DNA of 26,722 bases, taken from contig CADCUZ010000123.1 of assembly GCA_902806015.1 (NCBI GenBank), positions 1 to 26,722 on the forward strand, read 5' to 3'. Numbering within the stretch: position 1 is the first letter of the stretch; every line of letters starts with the position of its first letter. Of this stretch, positions 7,112 to 15,371 are shown piece by piece. A model generated the notes under the pieces. The model was not told the origin of the DNA. It did no database searches and worked only from the letters and a program-made list of their open reading frames with translations. The stretch is from an uncultured Rubrobacteraceae bacterium. GTDB lineage: Bacteria > Actinomycetota > Rubrobacteria > Rubrobacterales > Rubrobacteraceae. Made by a program: the position numbers and the translations under genes.

Positions 7112-8668
7112 GTGAGCCTGACGGAAGAACGCGTTACGGTAGAGCCGGGGGCCGATCCGCAACCGGGTTCGGAGGCGGAGCTCAGACGCTTCGCGCGGCT
7201 GCAGGAGAGGCTGGGTCCGCTCTCCAGGAAGCTGGCCGCCGACCCGCGTGCGCCTCAGACCGTGGTCGTGGTTCCGAGCCTCTCGCTGGACGCGGGAGAG
7301 CTGGCCAAGATCTCGGGGGTCCACCACTACGAGGAGCGGCTGCTGTGCATGCTGATGCTCCTCAGGATGCCGCGCACCAACGTCGTCTTTGTCACCAGCC
7401 AGCACGTGGCGACGGCCGTTATCGACTACTATCTGCACCTCCTGCCGGGCGTCCCCCTGCGCCACGCCCGCAGCCGGCTCACGCTCCTTGCCTGCCACGA
7501 CGCTTCCGACGTGCCGCTTACGCGCAAGATCCTCGACCGCCCCCGCCTGATGGACCGCATCCGCGAGGCGATCCCCGATCCCCGATCCGCCCACGTGAGT
7601 TGCTTCAACAGCACGCCCCTCGAACGGACCCTGGCCGTCCAGCTCGGCATCCCCCTCTACGGCAACGACCCGGCGCTGAGCGCGCTGGGCACCAAAAGCG
7701 GGAGCCGCGAGCTCTTCCGGGAGGCCGGCGTGCCCCTGCCCGACGGCTTCGAGAACCTGCGCAGCGGGGACGACATAAGGGACGCCGTCGTGGAGCTCAA
7801 GCGTCGCGACCCGGCGCTGCGCCGCGTCGCGATAAAGCTGGACGAGGGCTTCTCCGGCGAGGGCAACGCCGTCTTCTCTTACCAGGGTGCCCCAGAAGGT
7901 AAGGCCCTCGCCGGTTGGGTCCAAAAGGAGTTGCCGCAGCGCACGAAGTTCGAGGCCAACGGGGAGAGCTGGGAGCGTTACGAACGGAAGTTCAGGGAGA
8001 TGGGCGGGATCGTCGAGTGCTGGATGGAGGGCGAGGAGGTACGTTCCCCGTCCGTGCAGTGCCGCATAAACCCCGTCGGCGAGGCTTCTGTGGTCTCGAC
8101 CCACGACCAGGTGCTCGGTGGCCCGTCGGGGCAGGTCTTCCTCGGGAGCACCTTCCCGGCCGACGCGGCCTACAGCCGGGACCTCAAGGAGGCCGGGCGG
8201 AGGGTCGGGGAGGTGCTGAAGAGGCGCGGGGCTCTGGGGCGCTTCGCCATCGATTTCATCTCCATGAGGCGGGGGGACGGCTGGGAGCACGCGGCCATCG
8301 AGATTAACCTGAGGAAGGGCGGCACGACGCACCCGTACCTGATCTTGCGCTTCCTCACCGACGGCGCCTACGACCCCGACGACGGCACCTACTGCACCCC
8401 CACCGCCAAGCCCTGCTACTACTACGCCTCGGATAACCTCCAGAGTCCCGATTACAAGGGCCTCACCCCCGACGACCTTATAGACATCGCCGTCAACAAC
8501 GGCCTCCACTTCGACAGCGCCAGCCAGCAGGGCGTCATCTTCCACCTCATCGGCGCCCTCTCCCAGTATGGCAAGCTCGGCACCGTCTGCATCGGCGACA
8601 GCCACGAAAAAGCCCGGCAGTTCTACGAAGAGACCGTGAAGGTGTTGGATCGGGAGACGCGCCGGTAG
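7112..8668 (+). CDS. PGM1-type ATP-grasp peptide ligase
   Basis: This 518-residue protein resembles PGM1, the ATP-grasp ligase that joins an unusual amino acid to a ribosomal peptide in pheganomycin synthesis. From N to C: a pre-ATP-grasp domain (about 1-190) with [18 protein letters not shown] and [19 protein letters not shown]; the ATP-grasp fold with [33 protein letters not shown] and the metal-binding [15 protein letters not shown]; and a C-terminal PGM1_C-like segment with [24 protein letters not shown]. Substrates are unknown; activation of a carboxylate with ATP is expected. The GTG at 7112 is chosen because GGAGG lies seven bases upstream; the frame stays open earlier without similarity. 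No precursor peptide or other biosynthetic gene is adjacent, so a different cellular role is possible. Confidence 0.82.
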   Translation: MSLTEERVTVEPGADPQPGSEAELRRFARLQERLGPLSRKLAADPRAPQTVVVVPSLSLDAGELAKISGVHHYEERLLCMLMLLRMPRTNVVFVTSQHVATAVIDYYLHLLPGVPLRHARSRLTLLACHDASDVPLTRKILDRPRLMDRIREAIPDPRSAHVSCFNSTPLERTLAVQLGIPLYGNDPALSALGTKSGSRELFREAGVPLPDGFENLRSGDDIRDAVVELKRRDPALRRVAIKLDEGFSGEGNAVFSYQGAPEGKALAGWVQKELPQRTKFEANGESWERYERKFREMGGIVECWMEGEEVRSPSVQCRINPVGEASVVSTHDQVLGGPSGQVFLGSTFPADAAYSRDLKEAGRRVGEVLKRRGALGRFAIDFISMRRGDGWEHAAIEINLRKGGTTHPYLILRFLTDGAYDPDDGTYCTPTAKPCYYYASDNLQSPDYKGLTPDDLIDIAVNNGLHFDSASQQGVIFHLIGALSQYGKLGTVCIGDSHEKARQFYEETVKVLDRETRR

Positions 8669-8876
8669 GGCCGCTTCTGTCTCGATGGTGTAAGCCTTAT
8701 AGGAGCCCCGCCCGGAGCGGTATGGGGTGCACATCTCAGAGTCCATGGGTCCCGCCCTAAGCTCTTGCCATCTTTCGCACAGCGATCGCCCAAGGGAGGG
8801 TAGCAAGACGTTGCGGACGCCGCCTGGCTGGAAGCTGGGTTACGATCGGCTACGGCGGTTCGGGAGAGACCCCCCC

Positions 8877-10142
8877 TCACTCCCGCCAGCCGGCGAGGAA
8901 CTCCTCCTGCTCGGGCGTTAAAGCGTCCACGCCCATGCCCACGGCGCCGAGTTTTATGCGGGCTACCTCGTCGTCTATCTCCTTGGGAAGGCGGTGGACC
9001 CGGTTCTCCAACGAGTGGCCGTCGTTGGCGAGGTGATGGGCGCAGAGGGCCTGGATGGAGAAGGTGAGGTCCATGATCTCGATCGGGTGCCCGTCGCCCG
9101 CCGTCAGGTTGACGACCATTCCTCGCCCTACGAGGTAGACCTTGCGACCACCGGTCAGGGCGAACTCCTCGATATTGCGCCTGACCTCGCGCGAGCCGGA
9201 GGCGGCGTCCCTCAGGCCGTCCACGTCTATCTCCACGTCCACCCCACCGGCGTTCGCCAGGATCGCGCCCTCGCGCATCCTCTCGAAGTGCTCGGTCGTC
9301 AGGACGTCCGTGCTGCCGGTGGCGGTGATAAAGATCTCGCCCTCCTCGCAGGCCTCGAGCGCCGGCAGGACGTCGAAGCCGTCGGCGTAGGCCTCTAGGC
9401 CGCGCACGGGGTCGACCTCGCAGACGCTCACGCGAGCGCCGAGGCCGGCGGCGTACCGGGCGATGCCCTTGCCGCACCAGCCGTAGCCGAGCACGACAAG
9501 GCGCTTGCCGCCCATCATCAGGTTGGTGTTCTGCATGATGGCGGTTAGGGCGGACTGTCCGGTGCCGTAGCGGTTGTCGAAGAGGTACTTGCAGCGGGCG
9601 TCGTTGGCCGCGAGGGTCGGGAACCCCAGGATGCCCTCCCGCTCCATCGCCTTGAACTTCGCGACCCCGCTCGTCGTCTCCTCCGAAGCACCCCGGATGT
9701 GCGGCAGCAATTGCGTGCGGGTGGTGTGGGCCAGGCGCGTGAGGCCGGCCCTGTCGTCTATGAGTACGGCGTCGCGGCCGTCGGCGACCCTGTCGAGGAC
9801 CCTCTCAAGCTCCCGGTCAGCCTCCAGGGGGTTAGCCTCCGAGGAGGCGTAGACTGTCACGCCGCGCTCGGCGAGGGCGGCGGCGACGTCGTCCTGGACG
9901 AAGAAAGGTCCGGGGCTCGCGACGGAGACGTCAGCGCCGGCCTCGGCAAGCACGACCGTCAGGTAGGCGGTCTTGGCTTCGATGGGGAGGGACACCCCGA
10001 CGCCGAGGCCCTCGAAGGTGCCGTCCTTCAGGTACTCGTCGCGCACGCGGTTGAGGACGGGCGAATGCTCGGCGGCCCAGTGTATCTTCTTGTGGCCGTC
10101 CGGGGCGAGGGAGGGGTCCTTGACCAGGGATTCGCTTTGCAT
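8877..10142 (-). CDS. S-adenosylhomocysteine hydrolase homologue with altered active site
   Basis: This 421-residue protein is of the adenosylhomocysteinase family, closest in style to the short archaeal/Thermotoga type with EAKTA. Kept: Asp129/Asp130 in LIDDRAGLT, Glu154 in GASEETTSGV, Lys185 and Asp189 in CKYLFDNRYG, the NAD-binding GYGWCGKGIA (219-228), and GDGHP. Changed: the substrate histidine of ALHLEAKTA is proline (Pro53, SLPIEAKTA); CNPLSTQDD is PGPFFVQDD; and the catalytic histidine of NAGHFD is glycine (Gly300, NAGGVD). The usual reaction splits S-adenosylhomocysteine into adenosine and homocysteine; with these changes the substrate may differ. ATG follows GGAGGAGG by six bases, 17 bases after the ECF S-component gene, so it is the last gene of that operon. 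Confidence 0.88.
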   Translation of the reverse strand: MQSESLVKDPSLAPDGHKKIHWAAEHSPVLNRVRDEYLKDGTFEGLGVGVSLPIEAKTAYLTVVLAEAGADVSVASPGPFFVQDDVAAALAERGVTVYASSEANPLEADRELERVLDRVADGRDAVLIDDRAGLTRLAHTTRTQLLPHIRGASEETTSGVAKFKAMEREGILGFPTLAANDARCKYLFDNRYGTGQSALTAIMQNTNLMMGGKRLVVLGYGWCGKGIARYAAGLGARVSVCEVDPVRGLEAYADGFDVLPALEACEEGEIFITATGSTDVLTTEHFERMREGAILANAGGVDVEIDVDGLRDAASGSREVRRNIEEFALTGGRKVYLVGRGMVVNLTAGDGHPIEIMDLTFSIQALCAHHLANDGHSLENRVHRLPKEIDDEVARIKLGAVGMGVDALTPEQEEFLAGWRE

Positions 10143-10159
10143 TCCGTACCTCCTCCTAG

Positions 10160-11011
10160 CTATACGCGCAAAGAGCCGACGTCTTCTTCGGCGGCCTCGA
10201 CCTGCTCACGACCGCCGAGCATCAGGCTCCCGGCGACGATCAGGGCGAGGAAGGGGAGCAGGATCAGGCCGAGGGTCGCGCCCCCGGCTCCCCCGCTGGC
10301 GAAACCCGCGGCGGCCAGACCCTGGTCGTAGAGGCCCAGCCCCAGGCCCAGGCCGACGACGAGGGCGCCGATACCCCCGATCCACACGAGGAGGTTGCCC
10401 AGCAGCCCGCCGCGGGCGGCCGGCACCTCGTCGGGGAGCATGATCTCGGTCCACAGCAGGCCCCACCGCTTGACCCGCGGGTAGAGGACCAGCAGCAAGA
10501 CGGGCCCGAGCACGAGCCCCGCGATGGCGTTGTTGACGGTGATGATCGAGCCCAACGCCGCGAAGGGGACAAACCCTATAAGGTCGTTGAACCAGGCGAT
10601 CCAGACCGCGCATACCGTCGAGGCGAGGATCGTTACGGCCGCGTAGACAGCGATCTTCTTTCCTGAGTTCACGTTCGGCTCCATATTCTCCCCGCGCCTG
10701 AAAAACGAGCCCCATAGCTTGTAGGGCAAAAAGCCCAGGAAAAAGTTGCCGACAAAGCCGAAGATGCTACCTATTCCCAGGGTGCCGAAAAAGTCCCCGA
10801 TAAGGTTCCCGATCGCCGCCCCCCAGGCCCCCGCCGGGCCAAAGAGGAGCCCGAAGACGAACGGGAAGACGTTGGCCGGCCGGACCTCGGTGAAGCCGGG
10901 GATGATGGTGAACCCCTTAAACGGTATGAGGACCGCCGCGTAGATCGCGGCGCTCAAGGCGACCAGCACGACCATCTGCGTGTGCCGCCACATCGTGAAG
11001 ATCTCCCGCAC
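10160..11011 (-). CDS. ECF transporter S component, substrate unknown
   Basis: This 283-residue membrane protein is the substrate-binding subunit of an energy-coupling factor transporter. It opens with a hydrophobic helix (VVLVALSAAIYAAVLIPF), followed by FTEVRPANVFPFVFGLLFGP, and then GAWGAAIGNLIGDFFG, a glycine/asparagine-rich region as in other S components. Further helices occur near AVTILASTVCAVWIAWF, the middle and the C-terminus. I cannot assign it to a named vitamin family, so no symbol is given. It is longer than usual (about 200), with an extra C-terminal pair of helices around a glycine-rich loop. GTG at 11011 is chosen because GAGGAGGA sits just upstream. It follows ecfT by 17 bases and precedes the SAH-hydrolase-like gene. 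Confidence 0.83.
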   Translation of the reverse strand: MREIFTMWRHTQMVVLVALSAAIYAAVLIPFKGFTIIPGFTEVRPANVFPFVFGLLFGPAGAWGAAIGNLIGDFFGTLGIGSIFGFVGNFFLGFLPYKLWGSFFRRGENMEPNVNSGKKIAVYAAVTILASTVCAVWIAWFNDLIGFVPFAALGSIITVNNAIAGLVLGPVLLLVLYPRVKRWGLLWTEIMLPDEVPAARGGLLGNLLVWIGGIGALVVGLGLGLGLYDQGLAAAGFASGGAGGATLGLILLPFLALIVAGSLMLGGREQVEAAEEDVGSLRV

Positions 11012-11028
11012 CGCTCTCCTCCTCTTGT

Positions 11029-11808
11029 CTACCTGCTGACGCCTTCTAGCCCGCCGTACCCCGCGGACCGCAGCACGAGGGCCGCGGCCAGCAGCAGGGC
11101 GAACATTAGCAGAACAAGCCAGTCCCGGCGGCCCATGGCCAGATGCAGAAAATACGTCCTCTTCGGGCTCGCCCCGAACCCCTTCGACTCGAGCGCCATG
11201 CTGAACACGTTCGTCGAACGTATGGTCGAGACGAAGACCGGGATTAGGAGCGGCGTGTTCTTGCGGACCCGCTGGATGAGGCCGCCGGATTCGAGGTCGA
11301 GCCCGCGCGAGCGCTGCGCCTGGCTTATGGTAGATCCGGTGGCCGCTATCGTCGGGACGAGCCGCAAGGCGGTCGAGACGGCGAACGCGAAGCGGTAGGG
11401 GATGCCTATCTTGACCAACCCCGTCGCGATCTCCTCGTTGCGGGTGGTGGAGAGGAAAATCATGCCGGCGATGATCGTCGCGTCTATCCTGAGCGCCACC
11501 CCGATCCCGTACAGCAGCGCCTCCCACTCGACGAACAGGAACAGGGGCCTCTCCCCCTGGCTGAACACGGACCACATCGCGACCGTGACCAGCCCGATCA
11601 TGACCAGTATGAAGCGTATGCGTCTCAAGTTGACCAGCGACCTCGCCAGGGCCCCGAACGCCACCACCAGCCCGAGCACCACGAGCCCGTAGAGGGGGTT
11701 CACGAACAAAAAGGCCAGCACGAACGCCCCCACGAGCAAGAACATCTTCGTGCGCGGGTCGAGCCGGTGCACGAACGTGTCCCGGTCCAGGTAGAGGAAC
11801 GGGTCCAA
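11029..11808 (-). CDS. ecfT: ECF transporter transmembrane component EcfT
   Basis: This 259-residue inner-membrane protein couples the ATPase pair to the S component. After DPRTKMFLLVGAFVLAFLFV come several hydrophobic helices, and the two coupling-helix motifs are visible: AQRSRGLDLESG (the A-R-G type motif) and, about 40 residues later, ALESKGFGASPKRT. The TTG start directly abuts the TAG stop of the ATPase gene with no gap, and GGGGAGG lies five bases before the TTG. Reading order ATPase, EcfT, S component indicates a dedicated (group I-like) ECF system rather than a shared module, although sharing with S components elsewhere cannot be excluded. Confidence 0.93.
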   Translation of the reverse strand: MDPFLYLDRDTFVHRLDPRTKMFLLVGAFVLAFLFVNPLYGLVVLGLVVAFGALARSLVNLRRIRFILVMIGLVTVAMWSVFSQGERPLFLFVEWEALLYGIGVALRIDATIIAGMIFLSTTRNEEIATGLVKIGIPYRFAFAVSTALRLVPTIAATGSTISQAQRSRGLDLESGGLIQRVRKNTPLLIPVFVSTIRSTNVFSMALESKGFGASPKRTYFLHLAMGRRDWLVLLMFALLLAAALVLRSAGYGGLEGVSR

Positions 11809-13539
11809 CTACGCCTCCCCTTTCTCCGTTATCCGCAGCATCTCGTCCACCGAGAGGACCGTGTGACCCAAAGAGTTGCCCAAAGAGACGATGTGCGGGG
11901 GCCGGAGCGAGGCGTCGCGCAGCCTCTCCTCCTCGGCGAAGACCTCCCTCACGGTCCCCGAGAGGACGACCCGCCCGTCGCGGACGACCGCGGCCCGGTG
12001 AGCGTACTCGGCGACGACCCACATCGTGTGGGTGACAACGATGATGGTCGAACCCGCTTCGTTCAGCCGCCGCACGAGGTCCATCATGGAGCGCTGCTCG
12101 GCGTAGTCCAGGCCCGTGGTGGGCTCGTCCAGGATCAGGACCTCCGGGCGTACCGCGAGCACGCTTGCCACCGCGACCCGCTGGCGCTCGCCCTTCGTCA
12201 GCCCAAACGGGTCCTGCCCCTCGTAGCCCTCCAACCCGACGGCGGCGAGGGCCTCTCCTACGCGCCCCTCCACTTCCTGCTTCCCCAGCCCCCGGATCTG
12301 CGGCCCGAACGCCACCTCCTGGGAAACGGTGTCCGAGAAGATTTGGTGGTCCGGGTTCTGGAAGACGTACCCTACGGTCTGCCCGAGCTTTCTTATCCCC
12401 TGCTCGGTCGTATCCTTCCCCTCGACCCGCACCGAGCCCTCCGTCGGATCCAGGAGGCCGTTGAAATGCTTGACGAGCGTCGTCTTACCCGAGCCGTTCT
12501 GCCCCAGCACGGCCAGGAACTCGCCTCGGCGCACCGCGAGGTCCACGCCCTCCAGCGCCACCACGCCGTTCTGGTAGCGGTGGCCGAGTCTCTGGACTTC
12601 GATTAGGACCTCCCCGTAGCCCCCAATCCTCTTCTCGTCGTCCGCCGCAAGCTCCCGGTGCCTGTCCGGGTCCACTCGCCAGCCGCGCTGGCGGAACTCC
12701 CTGAGCCCCTCCGCGGGCGTCAGGGGCAGTTGGCCCTGCCACAGGCCCATCTCGCGGAAGAAGCGGGTGACGCCGAGCGGCATGACGCGCGACTCCTCCA
12801 AGAGATCCACGTCGCGTAAGACCTCGCGGGCCGGACGGTCGGCCACCACCCTTCCCCCGCGCAGGATCACGATCCTGTCGGCCTCGAGCGTCTCTTCGGT
12901 CTCGTGCTCCACCACTATAAGCGTGACGTCGTCCCGTTCCTTGAGCTCGGAGGCGATCTCGAACACCCCGAGCTTGCCCACCGGGTCCAGGTCCGTCGTG
13001 GGCTCGTCCAGGCACAAAATCCGCGGCTCGATAGCAAGCACCGAGGCGATGGCGAGCCGCTGTTTCTGCCCGCCCGACAGCGTCGCCGGCTGCCGACCCT
13101 CGAACCCCGCCAGCCGCACCCGCCCGAGCACGCCCTCCACGCGACGCTTCATCTCGTCCCGCCCCACGGAGAAGTTCTCGGGCCCGAACGCCACCTCAAG
13201 CGCCACGTTCGTCGAGAAAAGCTGCGCCTCGAAGTCCTGAAAGACCAGCCCGACCTCCCGGGCGAACTCCCCGACCTTTCCCTCCCGCGTCGGACGCCCG
13301 CGTACCAGCACCTCCCCCTCCATCCGGCCGCGGAAGAAGTGCGGGATCAGGCCGTTCAGGGCCGCGCAAAGCGTGCTCTTCCCGGCCCCCGAAGGGCCCA
13401 TCACCACCACGAACTCGCCCTCGCCCACCTCCAGGTCCACCCCGTCGAGCGCGGGCTTCTCCTGCCCCCGGTAGCGGTAGGCAAGCTCTCGGATGCTGAT
13501 GGCCGGTCCTGCTATCTCTCGCTCCCTTCCATCCCGCAA
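11809..13539 (-). CDS. ECF transporter ATPase, EcfA1-EcfA2 fusion
   Basis: This 576-residue protein contains two ABC ATPase domains in tandem and powers the ECF transporter at the cytoplasmic face. Domain 1 has Walker A GPSGAGKST, signature LSGGQKQRLAIAS and Walker B ILCLDEPTTDLDP. Domain 2, starting near residue 285, has Walker A GQNGSGKTT, a degenerate signature LTKGERQRVAVAS instead of LSGGQ, and Walker B VLILDEPTTGLDYAE. Both Q-loops (VFQDFEAQ, VFQNPDHQ) are present. The fused form occurs in several bacteria. The start is uncertain: only TTG at 13539 is in frame, it has no good ribosome binding site, and the alternative ATG nearby is out of frame. First gene of the four-gene operon. Confidence 0.93.
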   Translation of the reverse strand: MRDGREREIAGPAISIRELAYRYRGQEKPALDGVDLEVGEGEFVVVMGPSGAGKSTLCAALNGLIPHFFRGRMEGEVLVRGRPTREGKVGEFAREVGLVFQDFEAQLFSTNVALEVAFGPENFSVGRDEMKRRVEGVLGRVRLAGFEGRQPATLSGGQKQRLAIASVLAIEPRILCLDEPTTDLDPVGKLGVFEIASELKERDDVTLIVVEHETEETLEADRIVILRGGRVVADRPAREVLRDVDLLEESRVMPLGVTRFFREMGLWQGQLPLTPAEGLREFRQRGWRVDPDRHRELAADDEKRIGGYGEVLIEVQRLGHRYQNGVVALEGVDLAVRRGEFLAVLGQNGSGKTTLVKHFNGLLDPTEGSVRVEGKDTTEQGIRKLGQTVGYVFQNPDHQIFSDTVSQEVAFGPQIRGLGKQEVEGRVGEALAAVGLEGYEGQDPFGLTKGERQRVAVASVLAVRPEVLILDEPTTGLDYAEQRSMMDLVRRLNEAGSTIIVVTHTMWVVAEYAHRAAVVRDGRVVLSGTVREVFAEEERLRDASLRPPHIVSLGNSLGHTVLSVDEMLRITEKGEA

Positions 13540-13559
13540 GGATAGGCTAACAAAGGCAC

Positions 13560-13605
13560 CTTACGCTACGCTTTAAAACGTTCCTCCCTTAAAAGGGGAA
13601 GTCCT
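13560..13605 (-). repeat. inverted-repeat region upstream of the ECF operon
   Basis: On the minus strand this AT-rich leader region holds TTCCCCTTTTAAGGGAGGAA, an imperfect dyad centred on CCCTTTTAAGGG, followed at once by AACGTTTTAAAGCGT, a second weaker dyad. It could be an operator or part of a promoter for the ECF operon. I could not match it to a known riboswitch. Evidence is positional only. Confidence 0.3.
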
Positions 13606-13639
13606 GGGACCAAAAGAGCCCAACGGAAGGCGTCCGAAC

Positions 13640-13652
13640 CGAGCGGGGCGCT
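13640..13652 (-). terminator. weak hairpin between the catabolic operon and the ECF operon
   Basis: GAGCG/CGCTC arms with a CCC loop form a short hairpin about 55 bases after the end of the oxidoreductase gene. There is no T run. It could end the catabolic operon, but confidence is low. Confidence 0.25.
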
Positions 13653-13704
13653 CCAAATACCGTACTGACGGGCCCGGACCGCGGGTCGTAGAAGAAAGTG
13701 GCAC

Positions 13705-14715
13705 CTATACGGCGGGCCTCGCTTCCACCTCTGGCAAGATCTCCTGCCCGTAAACGTCGAGCGTCTCGTCCATCGCGTCGTGCATGAGGTAGATGTTGAA
13801 CTGGTCTACGCCGAGATCCTTTAGCTCCCTCAATTTTTTCAGATGGTCCCCGACGGTGCCGAGGACGCAGAAGCGGTCCACGATATTGTCGGGGACAAAG
13901 TCCGTGCTCGGGTTGCCCGACTTGCCGTGATGGGAGTAGTCGTATTCCTGGCGGGCCTTTATGTAGTCGGTGAGGGCGGCCGGGATGTCGCTTCCTTCAC
14001 CGTACCTCGTTACGAGGTCGGCCACGTGGTTGCCGACCATACCCCCGAACCACCGGCACTGGTCGCGCTGGTGGTCGAGGTCGTCGCCCACGTAGGCCGG
14101 GGCCGCCACGCAGATCTTGACGTCTTGCGGGTCGCGTCCGGCCTCTTTGGCGGCGTCGTGGACATGCTTCATGGTCCACTCCAGGATAACCGGATCGGCG
14201 AGCTGGAGGATAAAGCCATCGGCCATGCGCCCGACGAGGCTCAGGGCCTTCGGCCCGTAGCCGGCCATCCAGACGTCGAGTTTTCCGTCCTCGACCCAGG
14301 GGATCTTCACCCCTACCCCAGAGTACTCGGTCTCGCGGCCTTCGGCGAGGTCCTTTATGACGCGCATCGCCTCTTTCAGCTGGCGCAGCGTGGTCGGCTT
14401 GCGGCCGAGGACGCGCACCACAGAGTCGCCGCGGCCGATGCCGCAGATGGTGCGGTTGCCGAACATGTCGTTGAGGGTGGCGAAGGTCGAGGCCGTCACG
14501 GAAGGGTCGCGGCTCACCGGGTTGGTGACGAAGGGGCCGACGACTATCCTCTCGGTCGCCGCGAGCATCTGTGAGTGGATGACGTAGGGTTCCTGCCAAA
14601 GGATGTGCGAGTCGAAGGTCCACGCGTGGGTGAAGCCGTGTTGCTCCGCCTTTTTGGTCAGCTCGACGACGCGGCTGGCCGGAGGGTTTGTCTGGAGGGT
14701 TACGCCGAAGTCCAC
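13705..14715 (-). CDS. luciferase-like (F420- or FMN-dependent) oxidoreductase
   Basis: This 336-residue protein has the luciferase-like monooxygenase (LLM) barrel fold. Signs are DFGVTLQTNPPASRVVELTK at the start, AWTFDSHILWQEPYV, GPFVTNPVSRDPSVTAS, and FGNRTICGIGRGDSVVRVLG (cofactor phosphate region). This resembles F420-dependent reductases and the subfamily often found beside dihydropyrimidinase genes. Cofactor F420 or FMN cannot be decided from sequence. GTG at 14715 is chosen because AAGGA lies eight bases upstream and homology starts exactly there; it begins four bases after the LysE gene ends. Context of a permease, hydrolase and aminotransferase for pyrimidine or hydantoin breakdown suggests it opens or reduces the ring or oxidises an intermediate; RutA, a uracil-opening enzyme, is of the same fold. 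Confidence 0.85.
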   Translation of the reverse strand: MDFGVTLQTNPPASRVVELTKKAEQHGFTHAWTFDSHILWQEPYVIHSQMLAATERIVVGPFVTNPVSRDPSVTASTFATLNDMFGNRTICGIGRGDSVVRVLGRKPTTLRQLKEAMRVIKDLAEGRETEYSGVGVKIPWVEDGKLDVWMAGYGPKALSLVGRMADGFILQLADPVILEWTMKHVHDAAKEAGRDPQDVKICVAAPAYVGDDLDHQRDQCRWFGGMVGNHVADLVTRYGEGSDIPAALTDYIKARQEYDYSHHGKSGNPSTDFVPDNIVDRFCVLGTVGDHLKKLRELKDLGVDQFNIYLMHDAMDETLDVYGQEILPEVEARPAV

Positions 14716-14719
14716 CCCG

Positions 14720-15361
14720 TCAATCCTTTCCGCCGCCGGATACCGCTGTCGCCAGGCCGAGGGCCAGGTAGACGCCGCCGGAGAGGTAGCGTCGGCCGCG
14801 TCGGAAGCCGGGGCTTTCGTTGCGGCGCCTGAGCCAGTCGGCGGCGGTGCCGGCGAGCAGGGCGTAGAGGCCATCTGTACAGAGCGCTAGGAGGACGAAC
14901 GTGGTGCCGAGTAGGACCACCTGCGCCAAGGCCGCGCCGCGCGAGGGGTCCACAAATTGCGGCAAAAAGGCGAGAAAGAAAAGCGCGGTCTTGGGGTTGA
15001 GGACGTTGACGAGCACGCCCTGAGAGAACACGCGCGAGGGCGGTTCCCCCTCGACGGTCCCGGCGTCCCTCTCGTCGCGGGCCAGGAGACGGCCGATTCC
15101 GAGGTAGATCAGGTACGCGACACCGAGCCACTTGATGACGGCAAAGAGGGTCGCCGACGAGGCCAGAATAGCGGACAAACCCAGGGCGGCGAAGAGGACG
15201 TGCACGAGGCCGCCCACCCCTATGCCCAGGACGGAGACGAGGCCCGCGGGTCGTCCGCCCTCGACGCTGCGGGCGACGATGTAGAGGACCGCCGGGCCCG
15301 GCACGAGCGTCAGGGCCAGCGAGGCGGCGACGAAGAGGCCGAAGGTGGTAGCGTCAGGCAC
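14720..15361 (-). CDS. LysE/RhtB family amino-acid exporter
   Basis: This 213-residue membrane protein has the LysE/RhtB pattern: FVAASLALTLVPGPAVLYIV at the first helix, a GIGVGGLVHVLFAALGLSA second helix, then the signature VLVNVLNPKTALFFLAFLPQF in the middle. The family exports amino acids or related amines. In this operon it could expel beta-alanine-type products or protect against a toxic intermediate; that is inference. The GTG at 15361 follows AAGGGG by six bases, and the gene begins ten bases after the NCS1 permease gene. Confidence 0.9.
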   Translation of the reverse strand: MPDATTFGLFVAASLALTLVPGPAVLYIVARSVEGGRPAGLVSVLGIGVGGLVHVLFAALGLSAILASSATLFAVIKWLGVAYLIYLGIGRLLARDERDAGTVEGEPPSRVFSQGVLVNVLNPKTALFFLAFLPQFVDPSRGAALAQVVLLGTTFVLLALCTDGLYALLAGTAADWLRRRNESPGFRRGRRYLSGGVYLALGLATAVSGGGKD

Positions 15362-15371
15362 CGGCTGCCCC

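Noticed and set aside
8700..8735. Terminator hairpin after the ATP-grasp gene
   Set aside because: CCCC/GGGG and CCG/CGG pairings exist but are short, interrupted and lack a T run, so I do not list it.
6764..8806. A 680-codon minus-strand open frame across the ATP-grasp gene
   Set aside because: It lies opposite the recognised ligase gene and runs into purE in the wrong frame; no family motifs.
8727..8921. A 64-codon plus-strand ORF after the PGM1-like gene, as a possible precursor peptide
   Set aside because: It has a GTG start with a poor ribosome site and overlaps the SAHH-like gene by 45 bases on the other strand. No repeats or core-peptide pattern is visible. The 8669-8876 gap otherwise holds nothing I recognise.
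11012..12022. Upstream extension of the S-component frame through ecfT
   Set aside because: It overlaps two clear genes in another frame and has no membrane pattern; the GTG at 11011 has a strong ribosome site.
13540..13704. An SAH or SAM riboswitch before the ECF/SAHH-like operon
   Set aside because: GGAGCGCCCCGCTCGG on the minus strand recalls the SAH riboswitch opening, but the conserved loops and later pairing elements are not found, and the stretch folds as a simple hairpin.
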